From NCBI GenBank assembly GCA_019426215.1, contig CM033403.1:1493001-1557000 (forward strand): 64,000 bases of DNA, given 5' to 3'. The notes below the pieces were generated by a model that searched no databases, was not told where the DNA came from, and saw nothing but the letters and a program-made list of their open reading frames with translations. The stretch is from Buddleja alternifolia. Lineage: Eukaryota; Streptophyta; Magnoliopsida; Lamiales; Scrophulariaceae. The position numbers were made by a program, and so were the translations under genes. Below are positions 39,435 through 52,039 of the stretch, piece by piece (position 1 is the stretch's first letter; every line of letters begins with the position of its first letter).

Positions 39435-41724
39435 GTTCCCAACTCATGATTTCAATTTAACTCAATTAATTTTCAATTTGGATAGAACTTAAGATTATTT
39501 ATTTTTTGCGTTGAGTTGGTTAAGTTCATATTGGGTACTATTGGATTGAGTCCAATATGGTTCCTCATACGATCCAACTTGGTTCCATTTTGGAGATTCT
39601 ACATTGCATCGAACTTGATTCAAACAAGGGCCAACCCAATTTTCTTTTTGAAATGTTATATTTATTTTTTAATTCACATATTAATAATTAATTACATCCA
39701 TATCCCTTTAAAACAAATTAAATGACATGAATAATAAAAACGCTCCTTCTTTCTCATTGAAAATGGACATGTCTCAATTGTTGCGGGTTATTTGCGTCCA
39801 CTTCCTATGTGATATTGCGTTTGGGAAGGACCTCACTTCATATATTAAAATTTGGTATTCACACTAACCTTTTTAACCTTAATTTTTCTTTCACTTTTTA
39901 CCCCTATGTAAAAATTAAATAGAAACGACATAAATAAATTGAAACTAATCTCATGAAAAAATTTCACTGAAAACAATTCTAACGAATAGTTACTTTTTAA
40001 AAGATGGGTATAGCAAATAATATATTAAACTTATTTTAAGTAAAGTTAAATATGTATGTTTTTTGAGTTTTCTTTGCGGTTCTCGAATTATATTTTTTAA
40101 AGTTTCAAACAAGTTTTTAATAAATAAGTAGTTTTTGTCATTTTTTATAAAAACAATAAAAAGTTTACACAATTATAGAGTAATTTTGTTTAATTTCAAA
40201 CCCCATTCCGTTTTCTTATTGGTTTGTCTTTTTTATTCTTTTTTTTTTCTAAGTAGAGATAAGATGAATAAGAAATAGAATTAATATAAAGAAAATTTAA
40301 ACATTTACTAGGGGATAAAATATTTTGAAATATATATATATCTAATATGAAAGTAAAAATTAACAATATGATGTCTAAATTATCAAATATTATGTAGAAC
40401 CTCTTCAGTTTCTACTTCAAATCTAAGAGTCCTTAAGCAAAGAGATTAATACGAAATTATTCTTTCGATTTTAGATTTTTGTTTATTGCAATAGTCAATA
40501 ATAAAAATTCATAAATATATAAACTTTTTATTTTTTACAATAAAATAAAGCCCTACTAATTTATTAAAAACTTGCTCAAAACATTGAAAAATATACCTCA
40601 CAACCCACAAGAAGGAAATTGAAAGATCAAATATTTAAGCTAATTAAAAATAAGTTTTATTATTAAAAATTATTAGCAAGTTATTAAGATAAACTTTTAT
40701 GTTAAAAAACACATGGATATTTGTTTCCAAAAGTTGTTAATCTTAAATTTTGTATTTCCTATTGAAAAGCTTGTAAAATTGGTACTTGAAATGAGAATAA
40801 AAATATACTCTTATGGATTTCTTGGATATAAGAATCTACTTGGGGGATTTAGTAATTTTTCTTTTAATATATAGTTTGTTATAACTATTTCTAAATAAAA
40901 AATAACCAATCGTAGAACTATTTTTGACAAAAAACTTTCATGAGCGTAGTTTTTATTCATTCATATTTTATTTAATAAGAAAAGAAACGAAGGCAAGTGA
41001 AATAGAAAATAGAGAAAAAGAAATATTAAAGGTAAAATGGATAGTACATTTAATTTTTTATAGATAAAAATGGTGAGTATCAAACTTTAATGCATGAGGG
41101 GACGTCATTGCGAAAGCGCAATACCTAATGAGCACGAGCAGTGAATGCAAATTTTGGGTTCACTTACAAATGGAATTCAATGATACCAGCTCATCCCATT
41201 CGTTATTCACCTACAATAAATAAAAAATTTCTTATAAATTTTGGGGTCGGTTCAACCTGATCCCAAGTATAGTTTCTTTTCAAAACATAGAACTTTCATC
41301 CTCATTCTCTTAACTCACTATCCCATCTTCATAAACCGCATCCACAACATTTCCCGACATCATTACAACTATGGGTTGGTCCCAGTGGTTGGTGGGGGCC
41401 GAGGGTCGGGACTCGGATGACAGAGATTGAAAACCGGTCTGCTCTTGGAACCTAACGTTATCCGATTTCTTTTCTTTTCCACTTTTTCATTTTCTTCTGT
41501 TTAGTACTTAAAATTTATAATTTTTTTTTTGTTTTATGGTATTTATTTAAAAAATTTATTACCGGATAAAAAAATTATTAATAAATAAAAAAAATGGGTT
41601 GGACCCAACTTTTCATTAGAAACCAATAGAACCCACCAAAAATTCTTGGGACCCAGACCGGACCCAAAACCAGTTGAGTTGAGTTAAACCCATGGCTCGT
41701 TCGCGAACAATTTTCCCACCTCTA
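39354..41724. mobile_element. Large hAT-like non-autonomous element (tentative)
   Basis: The left end TAGAGGTGGCAA.ATGG is inverted at 41710-41724 (TTTTCCCACCTCTA). The subterminal parts share TTGGTTCC / GGGACC and AACTCAA words in inverted orientation. No TSD could be matched, perhaps because the minisatellite expanded the left end. No transposase. A second inverted-repeat element (39790-41152) lies inside. Confidence 0.5.
39790..41152. mobile_element. Mutator-like element with ~70-bp diverged TIRs (tentative)
   Basis: The left end (ATTTGCGTCCACTTCC, ATATTGCGTTT, ATTAAAATTTGGTATTCACAC) aligns with the reverse complement of the right end (ATTTGCATTCACTGCT, GTATTGCGCTTTCG, ATTAAAGTTTGATACTCACC). 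The flanking GCGGGTT / TTGGGTT is only a weak TSD. The interior is AT-rich with no gene. Confidence 0.5.
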
Positions 41725-41770
41725 GCCATTAAAGATAACAGAATATTCAAACACATTTTATCTTATAGCT

Positions 41771-41974
41771 GTTGGAAAAATTGATTTGATTTTAATACCT
41801 CAAATCCATTTTAGGATGAATGAGGAATTAATTGAGTGGATAGATTTTGATCAGTCGATCGCATCCATACAGTCAGCGGCCACGACTGTACAAACGCACT
41901 TGTTCGCTCCAATGGATATGCGTAATGACGATTTGACATCGGAAATATGTGAAGGGAGAAATTAAGAGGAAACA
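41771..41974 (-). repeat. Possible distal part of the chromovirus LTR (tentative)
   Basis: It is contiguous with 56820-57499 once Athila 2 and one TSD are removed. The minus-strand reading ends TTTTTCCAACA, a plausible LTR end. The other LTR is not in the window, so this is unproven. Confidence 0.35.
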
Positions 41975-43360
41975 TGACAGGGGAAATCCTAGCAAGTATA
42001 CTAGAGTCATGCAAGTAATAAAGTGGATTGAAGTACAGATATCGTACCCTAGCTAGAGATAGCTAATTCAAGTACCGGAATTGTTGTATTATGTATTCCT
42101 AAGTTAAACCGATCGATGTTGGATGATTTGATTAATTAAGCTTAATACGAATTAACTAATAAAAGCAAGTTAAAGACACAAAATATACTATGAGAAAAAG
42201 CGACTAAGACTTGTGATCGGGTTGATTTATCCACCTGTTTTATGAATTCTAGTTAATGGATTATTAGATTGCTTTAGGCCATGGCAAAACTCCCTAAGAT
42301 AAATCACCACCCAATCCCTTGGATGTAGCAACTCTATATCTCCTAATGGTTTCCTATATCCCTATAGTGAAAAACGTATTAAGAATTATGCATTAAAGGA
42401 ATCTATGGAATTTCGTTTGTTCCACAACTTTTCGAGTTATTTTCCAAAGCTAGCCACGACATTAGGAATTGAATCTATACCTAGTCTGTTTTACTATGTG
42501 TTGTTTATATCTCTTGAACCTTAGTTTATTTCTTCCCAGTCCAAAACGTAGGCAATATATCAGGCAATTGTTGATCAAGCAATCACAAGCATTAAAAACA
42601 AATAATAAACAATAGCCAAAACAACGTATAATTCAAATAACTAAAATTGCATAAAACGAATATAAAAAATCAACCGTCAAAAAAATCTCAGTCAAAAGAA
42701 ATTTAGTTCATAATCAATGAAAAGAAACTAAATCTATCTTAATAGACAAGATAAATCTAGCCTAAAAAGATAAATTAAATCTCCCTATGGAAGATATCGA
42801 TTGATCGCTCCGGGCTTGAATTCTTTGTCTTCAATGATGAATTCGACGTTTTCAAGTTGTCTCTGCTTTTTAAGGCTCTAACTCAATTGTATAATGCGTA
42901 ATCTCCTCTGAAAACTGCTCTAGGGACTCTTAAATAGGTCAAATATAACCTAAATCCGTGATTCATGTCAAAAAGACTAATTTACCCTTAAATTCGTCCG
43001 ACGCCCGCGGGCGTAGATAATCTGCGTCAAAATGGCAGCAATCTTATTTTCGTCGTAACTTGCACCACGTATATCGGACTTGGGCGATTCAAGTTGCCAC
43101 ATGAAGCTAAAACATAGCTCTACGACTTTGAAGGAACATTTCTCAAATTCGTCCTCTAACATATTGAAAAACTCCTGGTTTTGTGAATGTTGTGCAGAAA
43201 TTTGATATTTTTCTCTCCCCTTTTATGCTCAAATTAACTCATATCTTACAAAACACAATAAATACTGATCCATGCACAATGTGGGATAAAAAGTGATTAA
43301 ATTATCGACCAAAAAATAGTAAAAGAGACCTAAAATATGGTGTAAAATGTAGACTTATCA
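41975..43360 (-). repeat. 3' LTR of Athila 2
   Basis: It pairs with 55432-56814 over its whole length, roughly 90% identical by eye. TG...CA ends. It contains ACGCCCGCGGGCGT (43001-43014) and, at about 43020-43160, the LTR module shared with Athila 1. Confidence 0.9.
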
Positions 43361-43408
43361 ACTACACCCCCCCCCCCCCCCAACTAAGCTTTGATCGTCT
43401 CGATCAAA
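43361..43408 (-). promoter_or_regulatory. PPT and hairpin of Athila 2
   Basis: On the minus strand, the stem TTTGATCG-AGA-CGATCAAA (43408 to 43390) is followed by a G-run tract (rc of the C-run at 43367-43382) and the LTR. It occupies the same place as the hairpin in Athila 1, with two compensatory base-pair differences. Confidence 0.75.
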
Positions 43409-43440
43409 TGAGATGGCGAACAAACATTTAAGGCTAGATT

Positions 43441-45584
43441 TGATGGGGATCGATACACGAAAACGCAGCAGAATAAAAATTCGATTTCGATTCACGAGCC
43501 ATGGATCAATTTAGGCTTTTCATTGATTTTAACCGAAGAACGAGATAGAACAATTTACCTCTTGTAGCATGTTTCGTCTATAGCAGCAATCCCCGGGACT
43601 CATGCCTCTAGATAATCATGCGCGGAATTCGCCAGAAATCTTCCTCCTCCATCTCGGCGGCTAGATGAGAAGAAGAGGGAGAGAATATTTTCTCTCTACT
43701 TTTTGTGTAATTTTGGTGGCAACTGATTAGTTCTTAACTCAAGTGTAAGTGTTGGAGGATTTAAATAGAATCCTCCTACTTGGACATAGGTTAAACGCCT
43801 CATAGGCTCATGTGGATTCCCAATTGGGCTAAGTTGACCCAGTCAACTTAGTCCACTTTAATTTAATTACATTGCATATTTAATCTAATTGAATATGTGT
43901 GTGATTAAATTAATATTTAATTTAACCAAATTCATTTAACCTAGTTAAATAAATATTCAAATTAATTTAAAGTTCCATTGTTTAATCCAAATAAACAACT
44001 AATTAAATTAATCCGTCCACTCAATTAATTTGTCCATCTAATGAAAAATTACAAAAATGCACCTCCAAGTATACAAAGTGATTTCCCACTCATTCCTGGT
44101 AGCGCGACTCTCTAGGTTCATCTTGATTGGCAATGGGAGGATACCAAAGGATGTGGGTGACACCTAGCCAGCCCCGTGGCCCCACATCGTAGCCTAACTA
44201 AGTACGAATGACTATGTCACTACACACCTTTTGACTATGAATTCCATATGAGTATAAGTCTTTCACTGATGCACCCCGATAGAGTGAGAGTCATGAAATA
44301 TGTCAAACTCACATAACTCGATGCTATGTTATGAACCATAGTAACATGAAATGACTGAACTGCCCTCTGTGTCCTATACGAGTCAATTCTTCTGCTTTGG
44401 CCAAAAACTTTTCATTTCAGTTACCTATGATCGCATAGGGTATCTGCTCGTTTACTTTCGAGATAGTGAATCCCTTCTTGTCAATAACTTCACAACTGCT
44501 ACTTGCCCATTGGGATTGCACTTCGAGGTCGGCCCCACCAATGAGTGAATTGGACCTAACTACTCTAGTAACAAATCCAATGTCACAAGCACATCGTGAT
44601 AGTGAATCCTCAGGTCAAAGGCTCACACATACTATCATAGTCAGTAATTTAATCATTAACTGTCATTGAGTAAAAAACCCATGTGATCGGATTACTGCGA
44701 GTCGTGTTCGAATATGTGAACTCCGTTAACCATATCCATGACACCAACTCTCACTATCTAATCAGTGTAAGACTAGCACTCCTTGTCAAAACAAGTGTCA
44801 TACCAATTGAATCTTAATGCCCATTTAAGATTCCCTAACTCACGAACCATATTATAAGATCGAGCACTTAACTCCACCAGTGTCCTATACGAGTCAATTC
44901 TTCTGCTTTGGCCAAAAACTTTTCATTTCAGTTACCTATGATTGCATAGGGTATCTGCTCGTTTACTTTCGAGACAGTGAATCCCTTCTTGGCAATAACT
45001 TCACATTTGCTACTTGCGCATTGGGATCGCACTTCTAGGTCGGTCCCACTAATAGGTGAATTGGGCCTAACTACTCTAGTAACAGATCGAATGTCACAAG
45101 CACATATTGATAATGAATCCTCAGGTCAAAGGCTCACGCATACTATCATAGTCAGTAATTCAATCATTGACTGTCACGGAGTAAAAAACCAATGTGATTG
45201 GTTTACTGCGAGTCGTGTTCGAATATGTTAACTCCGTTAACCATATCCATGACACCAGCTCTCACTATCCAACCAGTGTAAGACTAACACTCTTTGTCAA
45301 AGCAAGTGTCATACGAGTTGAATTGTAATGCCCAATTAAGATTCCTTAACTCGCCAACCATATTATAAAATCGAGGACTTAACTCCACCAGTGCCTCCAC
45401 ACTATCAAATAAGTGGTGGTGAGCACACCTAAATCGTAGGGGCTTGTTTGTTCAATACAGTTAATGCCATATAGCATTACATGAACAAAACCTCATTGCC
45501 TTTATATATATATGTTTGTACAATATAAATCAGTGTTCTATTTAAATCTAATTCCTCATTAGCATTGAGGGCACACACCTAACA
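43441..45584 (-). repeat. Solo copia LTR with a 511-bp internal tandem duplication
   Basis: On the minus strand it runs TGTTAGGTGTGTGCCCTCAA to ...CGATCCCCATCA. The TSD AGATT is perfect on both sides (43436-43440, 45585-45589). It belongs to the same LTR family as those at 47617, 52040, 58269 and 61701. Positions 44369-44879 are repeated at 44880-45390. No internal region, so it is a product of LTR-LTR recombination. Confidence 0.9.
44369..45390 (-). repeat. 511-bp tandem duplication inside the solo LTR
   Basis: Both copies begin GTGTCCTATACGAGTCAATT and end at ACTCCACCA. They differ at roughly 25-30 sites by eye, so the duplication is not recent. Confidence 0.9.
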
Positions 45585-45589
45585 AGATT

Positions 45590-46630
45590 TTACACCAATC
45601 TCAAGTAAATGCACTCGCATATCAGCTCAAAAATCAAACAAGGTGATAATATTTAGTTTATTAGGGAAATTGATCGAACTAAACAATTACAACTTTTTTA
45701 AAAACATGACCACGTAACTCATGAGCTCCGACGTGTGTGTGTGAATAACCAAATTGTATGATCCAAGTGTTGTTCAAGAAAAACATATCATGAAGATCTC
45801 ATCACTCAAACCAATTACTCAATTATCTCAAATTAATTTCATCATTGATAGCTTATTGACAATTTTAAGTCATTGAGGAGTCAACTGCTACGGCGGACTT
45901 CGTCCCATTGCCCCACGCAAGATTAATGTCTTTGGTCACTTTATCAAATTTAAGAGTACTACTCAATCCATTGAGACTCCAAAAGGCTCACTCAAATTGG
46001 AATTGAACGGGGTCCGTAACTTAACGGCTCTTCTCAAAAATTATTTCCACTTTCACACTTTCATTGCACTTTCAACTTAAATTCACAAATTATTGTGACT
46101 TAATTTCACCAATTAAATCCAGATTCTACGGCAAACCAAACATACACATTTTTCATAAATTTGGCTCAATGTGCTTTGAAAATCAAAACTCACAATTACT
46201 GGCTATGTTCTCGCAAAGTATTCAAGTTATCATAGATTGATTCCCTCATAAGCATACAATCATCACAAAGTTCGATTAATCATCATCATTGATTGGTGAG
46301 TAAAGCTACATGATCTAGTAGCAAAATAAATCATGATAAATGTAGGCACAATCATCTCACGCAGTCAAACGAGCAAAAACTCACCTGCCAACTGACAAGC
46401 ACATTGTCCCTAATGTGTAAGAAAGTAAAAAATCATAAAAGCTAAAGAAGAGGGTAAGAAACTGCCCTGAAAAGAGATGAATGTCAATGATGGCAGTGGT
46501 TTTCAGAGTCCAGTAAATGTGAGCGAAAGACCTATAAGGAACAAAGTAGAAACAAACAAGCATGACTAAATAGTAGAAACAAGAAAAAAAAAACCAAGCA
46601 GAAAAGTGATAACGAAACTAAGAAAGCAAT
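45590..46630 (-). other. Athila 2 3' untranslated region remnant
   Basis: No open frame. It holds an ACATT-AGGGAC-AATGT hairpin on the minus strand (46416 to 46401), the counterpart of the upstream hairpin of Athila 1 (25591), followed by a degraded PPT-like stretch. Confidence 0.55.
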
Positions 46631-46678
46631 AAACATGGGTTACCTCCCATGAAGCGCTTGTTTAAAGTTGTTAGCTCG
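46631..46678 (-). other. Conserved post-pol motif of Athila 2
   Basis: The minus strand reads GTCGAGCTAACAAC...AAAC.AGCGCTTCATGGGAGGTAAC and CCATG. It matches 22738-22785 of Athila 1 although pol has been deleted and the elements are old relatives. Confidence 0.75.
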
Positions 46679-46860
46679 ACTCATATTCTGCACTCAACCA
46701 ATGCCAGTGGGGCTTGTTCCAAGATTCCCTTTTATTGGTGTAGCAGCAGTGGTTATTTGTCCCCTTGGATCCATGATTGGTGTTCGAACACAACCTATAG
46801 ACTCAACAAGTTTAAGACTCGGGGGGTCCTCAAATGAAAGCTTAAAGCTTTAGAGATTGG

Positions 46861-47616
46861 TTATTTCAATGCCTCATATCGTGTTTGGTTGCGACTCTTA
46901 TATGAGGGATGTGCATCTAGATTGATGACCAACAATTGTAACCCCTCATCTTTTACGTTGTTGTTCATGGGGCGTACTAAACAAGCTTTGAAGGGATCAT
47001 CATACCTATAGTCCTGAAAGTACTCAACAGTCGAAAAATCAAGTGTATCCACTTGGAAGCATGTATGGTTAGATAAAGGATGGTGAATTTGAAAAATATC
47101 AGATGTAACTCTCTCTTCACTGACTCGAAGAATGAGCTTACCCATAGCGACATCAATCAGTGCCTTACCCATGTTGAGAAATGGTATACCGAGGATTAGA
47201 GGTATCTCAACGTCTTTCTCCATGTCCAGAACGACGAAATCCACCAGATATATGAACTTGTCAACTTTCACCAAAACGACCTCAACTATGCCCTTCAGGT
47301 ACTTTATGGATCAATTCGCCAATTGAAAAGAGATTTTGGTTGGTTTAGGTTCATCGAGGCCGAGTTTCCTATAAATAGAAAGGGGCAACATGTTAACACT
47401 AGCTCCCAAATCACATAAAACTTTAGAAAATTGTAAATGGCCTATTGTGCATGGAATTGTAAAACTTCCTGGATCTTTCAGTTTTAGTGGGAGCTTGTTT
47501 TGTAAGATGGCAGAGCATTCCACGGTGAGAGCTATGGTGGCATGTTGCTCTAGCTTGCGTTTATTGTATAGAATCTCCTTTAGGAACTTTGCATAGCTAG
47601 GCATTTGTGACAACAC
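46861..47616 (-). pseudogene. Athila 2 protease remnant
   Basis: The minus strand reads SQMPSYAKFLKEILYNKRKL, then VLCDLGASVNMLPLSIYRKL (active-site DSGA changed to DLGA), then FVVLDMEKDVEIPLILGIPF and NMGKALIDVAMGKLILRV. It parallels residues about 590-770 of Athila 1 gag-pol. A frame break lies near 47290. The reading frame is cut at 47616 by copia 3, and the gag side resumes after 53716. RT does not follow. Confidence 0.88.
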
Positions 47617-49314
47617 TGTTAGGAGTTATGCCCTCTATGCCATTGAGGAATTATATTTAAGAGGGCTTTTTATATAAATTGTATAAACATTACTATTGGT
47701 TAATAAAAGGCATTGAGTTTGTTCTTATAAATCTAATTATGGCATTAAATGTATTGAACAAATAGGCCCTTAAGATCGAGATGTACTCACCACTGCTTAT
47801 TTGATAAGTAGGAGCACTGGTGGAGTTAAGTGCTTGATCTTATAAATACGGTTCACGAGTCAAAGAATCTAAATTGGGCGTTTAGATTTGACTCGTATGA
47901 CACTTGCTTTGACAAGGAAAATGCTAAGTCTTACATTGATTGGATAGTGGGAGCTGGTGTCATGAATATGGTTAATGGAGTTAACATATTCGAACACGAC
48001 TCGTTGTAATCCTATCACATGGGTTTTTACTCAGTGACAGTCAATAATGAGGATTACCGTTATAATAGTATGAGTGAACTTTAAACCTGAGGAGTCATTT
48101 ACATTGTGTTCGTACCATTGAATAAGTTATTAGAGTAGTTAGGCCCAATCACCCGTTGGTGGAGTCGATCTCGAAGTACGATTCAACTAGTGCATTCCAC
48201 AATGGGAGATGGACAGGCAATAGGGAATTCACTGTCTCAAAAGTAAACGAGAAGCAACCTGTACGTCATAGGTGCTGTGAAATTAAAGTCTTTGGCCAAA
48301 GCATTAATGACTGACTTATATTGGATATGAAGGGCAGTTTGGTAATTTCACATCAGTATGATTATAAAGTATAGTATCAAGTTTTATAAGTGTGGCGTTC
48401 CATGACTCTTACTTGATCGGGTTGCATCAGTGAAGAGTTTATACTCATATGGTATTTATAACATAAAGGTTCATGCTGAAATATTCATCTCGTACTTGAT
48501 TGGGTTTTGGTATATCTTCACGGGATGGCTTGGTGATAACTATATCCTTGGAATTCTTCCAATGCCAATCAAGACGAGTCTAGTGAGTCATGCTATGTAA
48601 AGATGATATAATAAAGGAGTTTTATTATTTAAAGGGTATTTTGGTAATTTCACTTGGAGTGGAAATTATCAACATGGATATGTATTGATTATACTAAATT
48701 TATTTAATAATTTTAATTAAATTAATTTTATTCAATCAATATTAATAGTATGGTATTATTAATTTAGAATTAATAAAGTACTATTAATGACAAGAGAATA
48801 GTATTTAATTGATTACCAATTGGATTGAACTGGGTATATTAATTAAATATTTAACACTGGGCTTGGAGTAAGAAAAAGCCCAGTACACCTATCCTCTAAC
48901 GTATACACAACCGCCCCCTTAGTCTCCTTAGTGAAGGAGTAGTCTTTATTTAAACACTAGGTGTTTAACTAAAATCATAACTTAAGTCAATTTTTCATCT
49001 TAGAGAGTGAAAAAGAGTAAAACACAAATCCTTACTCCTTCCACATAAACCTAAGGCGCCCAACCCAGTCTGAGGTAGAGGAAGTCGAGATTCAAGATTT
49101 GAAGGTCATGTTTCGCATGACTATCTATAAGAAGAAATGATTTGTTGCTTCTCAACAAAAAGGCTAGACTTTTGGATTTCATCAAGAAAGGTAATTAGAA
49201 TACAATGTATTCTTGATATCTTTTGTGACCATGAAATTATCAAAAGCATGAATTGAATCCGGGCTACATGAATCGATAAATTTATTTTTTTATCCACTGG
49301 TTCGATTCACAACG
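47617..49314 (+). repeat. Copia 3 LTR A
   Basis: It starts TGTTAGGAGTTATGCCCTCT and ends near GATTCACAACG. It is about 90% identical to LTR B in the first ~180 bp by eye. It contains CTTTGGCCAAAG, as do the other family members. Confidence 0.88.
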
Positions 49315-49319
49315 AACAC

Positions 49320-49614
49320 ATCAGCAAATGGTATGTTTATACGCAATTGTTTGAACATTTCAATGAATTTGGACACTTGCGTATTATCCGTTTCCTTCTG
49401 CGTAGAGAGGGGAAAAGGTGGTTTGATCACGATTGGTTTGGCATTGGAAGACTCAAGAGAAGATTGAATTGGTGAATTTTGGGGCAGAATGTCTGCGGCC
49501 TCGGGCGCAAGATCCATGCCCGAGGCCGTGGTTGAAGAAATTGGGGGCAGGACCTCCACGCCCACGGTCGTTGAATCTGAGCCCACGGGCACGACATCTT
49601 CGGATGCCCATAAC
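49320..49614 (-). repeat. Extra copy of Athila 2 gag sequence between the copia 3 LTRs
   Basis: It repeats 53717-54001 (ATGGTATGTTTATACGCAAT, GGTTTGATCACGATTGGTTT, GGTGAATTTTGGGGCAGAA, ACATCTTCGGATGCCCATAA). On the minus strand it encodes the piece that normally precedes the protease (KFIEMFKQLRINIPFADV). It ends abruptly in copia integrase at about 49615. Confidence 0.88.
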
Positions 49615-49615
49615 C

Positions 49616-52035
49616 AAAAATTTTGAAAGATCCAAGGAAGTCTTGGGTTTGGTTCATACAGACATTTGTGGGCCCTTTAAGGATGAGACTTACGGAGGTT
49701 TTCAGTATTTCATTACATTCACTGATGACCATAGTAGATATGGACTCGTGTATTTAATAAAGCATAAGTCTGAAGTTATTGAATGGTTCAAGGAGTTCAA
49801 GACTATGATTGAAAAACAAACCGGGCACAGTATTAAAGCACTGTGATCGGATCGTGGTGGCGAATATATGGGTGCTGAGTTCTTAAAAGAACACGTCATA
49901 GTGTTAAAACTTACTGCTCCAGCAACCCCACAGTTAAATGGAGTAGCTGAGCACAAAAATCGTATAATATTGGATATGACTAGATGTATGCTTAGCTACA
50001 CCGGTTTACCTGTTTCATTTTAGGGACATGCTTTGCTTACAACTGTACATATATTGAATAAGTGTCCCTCGAAATTTGTTCCTAAAACACCGTATGAGTT
50101 GTGGTGTGGAAGGAAACCTAATCTTAAGTACTTAAGAGTGTGGGGTTGCCCCGCATATGTTAAGAAGACTAAGGTAGAGAAACTAGAGGAAAGATCCCTC
50201 AAGAGTCGATTGATTGGTTTTCCCACTGATTCCATGGGATACCTGTTTTACCTACCAAACGATCATCATATAATTGTGGCTTTGCAAGCATTCTTTCTCG
50301 AAGATGATTTCATTAGAGAAGGAGGTGCAGGTAGGAAACTGGTTCTACTAGAAGCACCAAATGAATCCACTTCGAAAACACCTATTCAAGTACAAAGAAC
50401 TGACCCTGAAACTCAAAAGACACAACAGTCACTACGACACTCTAGTAGAGTATCTCGACCGCCTGAGAGATATGGTTACCTTCATGAACAAAAATATTTG
50501 TTTGCTGTAGGAAATGGTAGCCATGGAGATGATCCCTCTAGCTATAAGCAAGCAGCGACTGATATTGATTTCGCAAAATGGCTGGAAGCTATGAAAGCAG
50601 AGATGGATTCGATGCATTCAAACCAAGTCTGGACTCTTATTGATCTCTTTAAGGGTGTACGGTCGATAGGGTGTAAATGGATCTATAAGAGAAAGATTGG
50701 TCAGGATGGCAAGGTAGACACCTATAAGGCCAGACTTGTCGCAAAAGGTTATAGTAAAAAAGAGGGCATTGACTATGAGGAAACCTTTTCTCCCGTAGCA
50801 GTGATCAAGTCCATATGAATCCTGCTCACTGTCACAGCGAACCCAGACTATGAAATCTGGTAAATGGATGTGAAAATTGCATTTTTAAATGGATACCTCG
50901 AGGACATTTATATGCATCAACCCAAAGGTTTGATGTCCGATGCAGATTCTCATAAGGTTTGCAAGCAAATAAGTCCATTTATGGACTTAAGCAGGCGTCT
51001 CGCAGCTGGAATAAATGGTTCGATCATGAAGCAAAATCTTATGAATTAATTAAGGATGAAGATGAACCGTGTGTCTATAAATTGTCCAGTGGGAGCAAGT
51101 TAATATTCCTAGTGTTGTATGTAGATGATATATTACTAATGGGGACTGGCATAGGCTTATTAACATTTGTCAAGGCATGGCTTTCAAGCACATTTTCCAT
51201 GAAAGACTTAGGAGAAACAACCTACATCTTTGGGATTCGTATCTATCGGGATAGGGCAAATCGGATGTTAGGTCTCTCCCAAGTGCTCTACCTCGAGAAA
51301 GTCCTAAGGAGATATGAAATGAGTAACTCCAAGGGAGAACCTTTGCCCATGGGACATAGATTACATCTCTCTAAGCCTATGTGTCCAAAATTGGATGAGG
51401 ATAGACTAAAGATGAGTAAAATCCCACATGCATCAGTTAAGCAGACATGACATAGCCTACGCTGTGAGTGTAGTTGGTTTCAAGCTAACCCTGGTGAGCA
51501 GCATTGGATGGCTGTGAAGACTATCCTTAAGTATCTTAGAAGAAAGACGTGTATGCTTCTAATATATGGAAATGAAGAGATGAGAGTAGATGGATATTCT
51601 GGCTCAGAATTTTAGTCTGATGTGGTTGATCGAAAATCTATGTTTGGGTTTATATTCACTTTGAATGGTGGAGCAGTGTCTTGGAAAAGATCCAAGTGAA
51701 CTCCACGTGTAAAGCTGAATAGAGGCAGCTAACGAAGCTATTTGGATAAAGAAGTTTATGGTTGAACTTCAAGTGTTTCCTAGCATGGAAATGCTATTTC
51801 CACTATGGTGTGACAGAAATGGAGCAATAGCACTAGCTAAAGAACTAATGTCTCACAACAAATCTAAACACATAGAGAGAAGGTATCACATAATACGAGA
51901 AATCAATGGAAGAGGCGACATCGCTGTCTAGAAAGTAGCCTCAGTAGAAAACGTAGCTGACCCACTCACTAATCCTCTATCATCGGTGGTTCTAGAGAAA
52001 CATTTTGAGAAGATGAGACTCAAATACAAAGTGAG
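49616..52035 (+). pseudogene. Copia 3 integrase - RT - RNase H remnant
   Basis: Integrase core: LVHTDICGPFKDETYGGFQY, FTDDHSRYG, then after a stop SDRGGEYMG, and [76 protein letters not shown], catalytic YVDDILLMG (about 51118-51145), FSMKDLGETTYIFGIRIYRD. RNase H words (GYSGSEF, SDVVDRKSMFGFIF) follow with many stops. The integrase catalytic triad is largely readable but split by stops at 49844, 50021 and 50816 and a frameshift near 50965. Confidence 0.88.
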
Positions 52036-52039
52036 ATAT

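Noticed and set aside
41361..41460. GC-richer stretch (GGTTGGTGGGGGCCGAGGGTCGGGA region) as a gene piece
   Set aside because: No open frame or recognised domain; lies in the arm of the degenerate hAT-like element.
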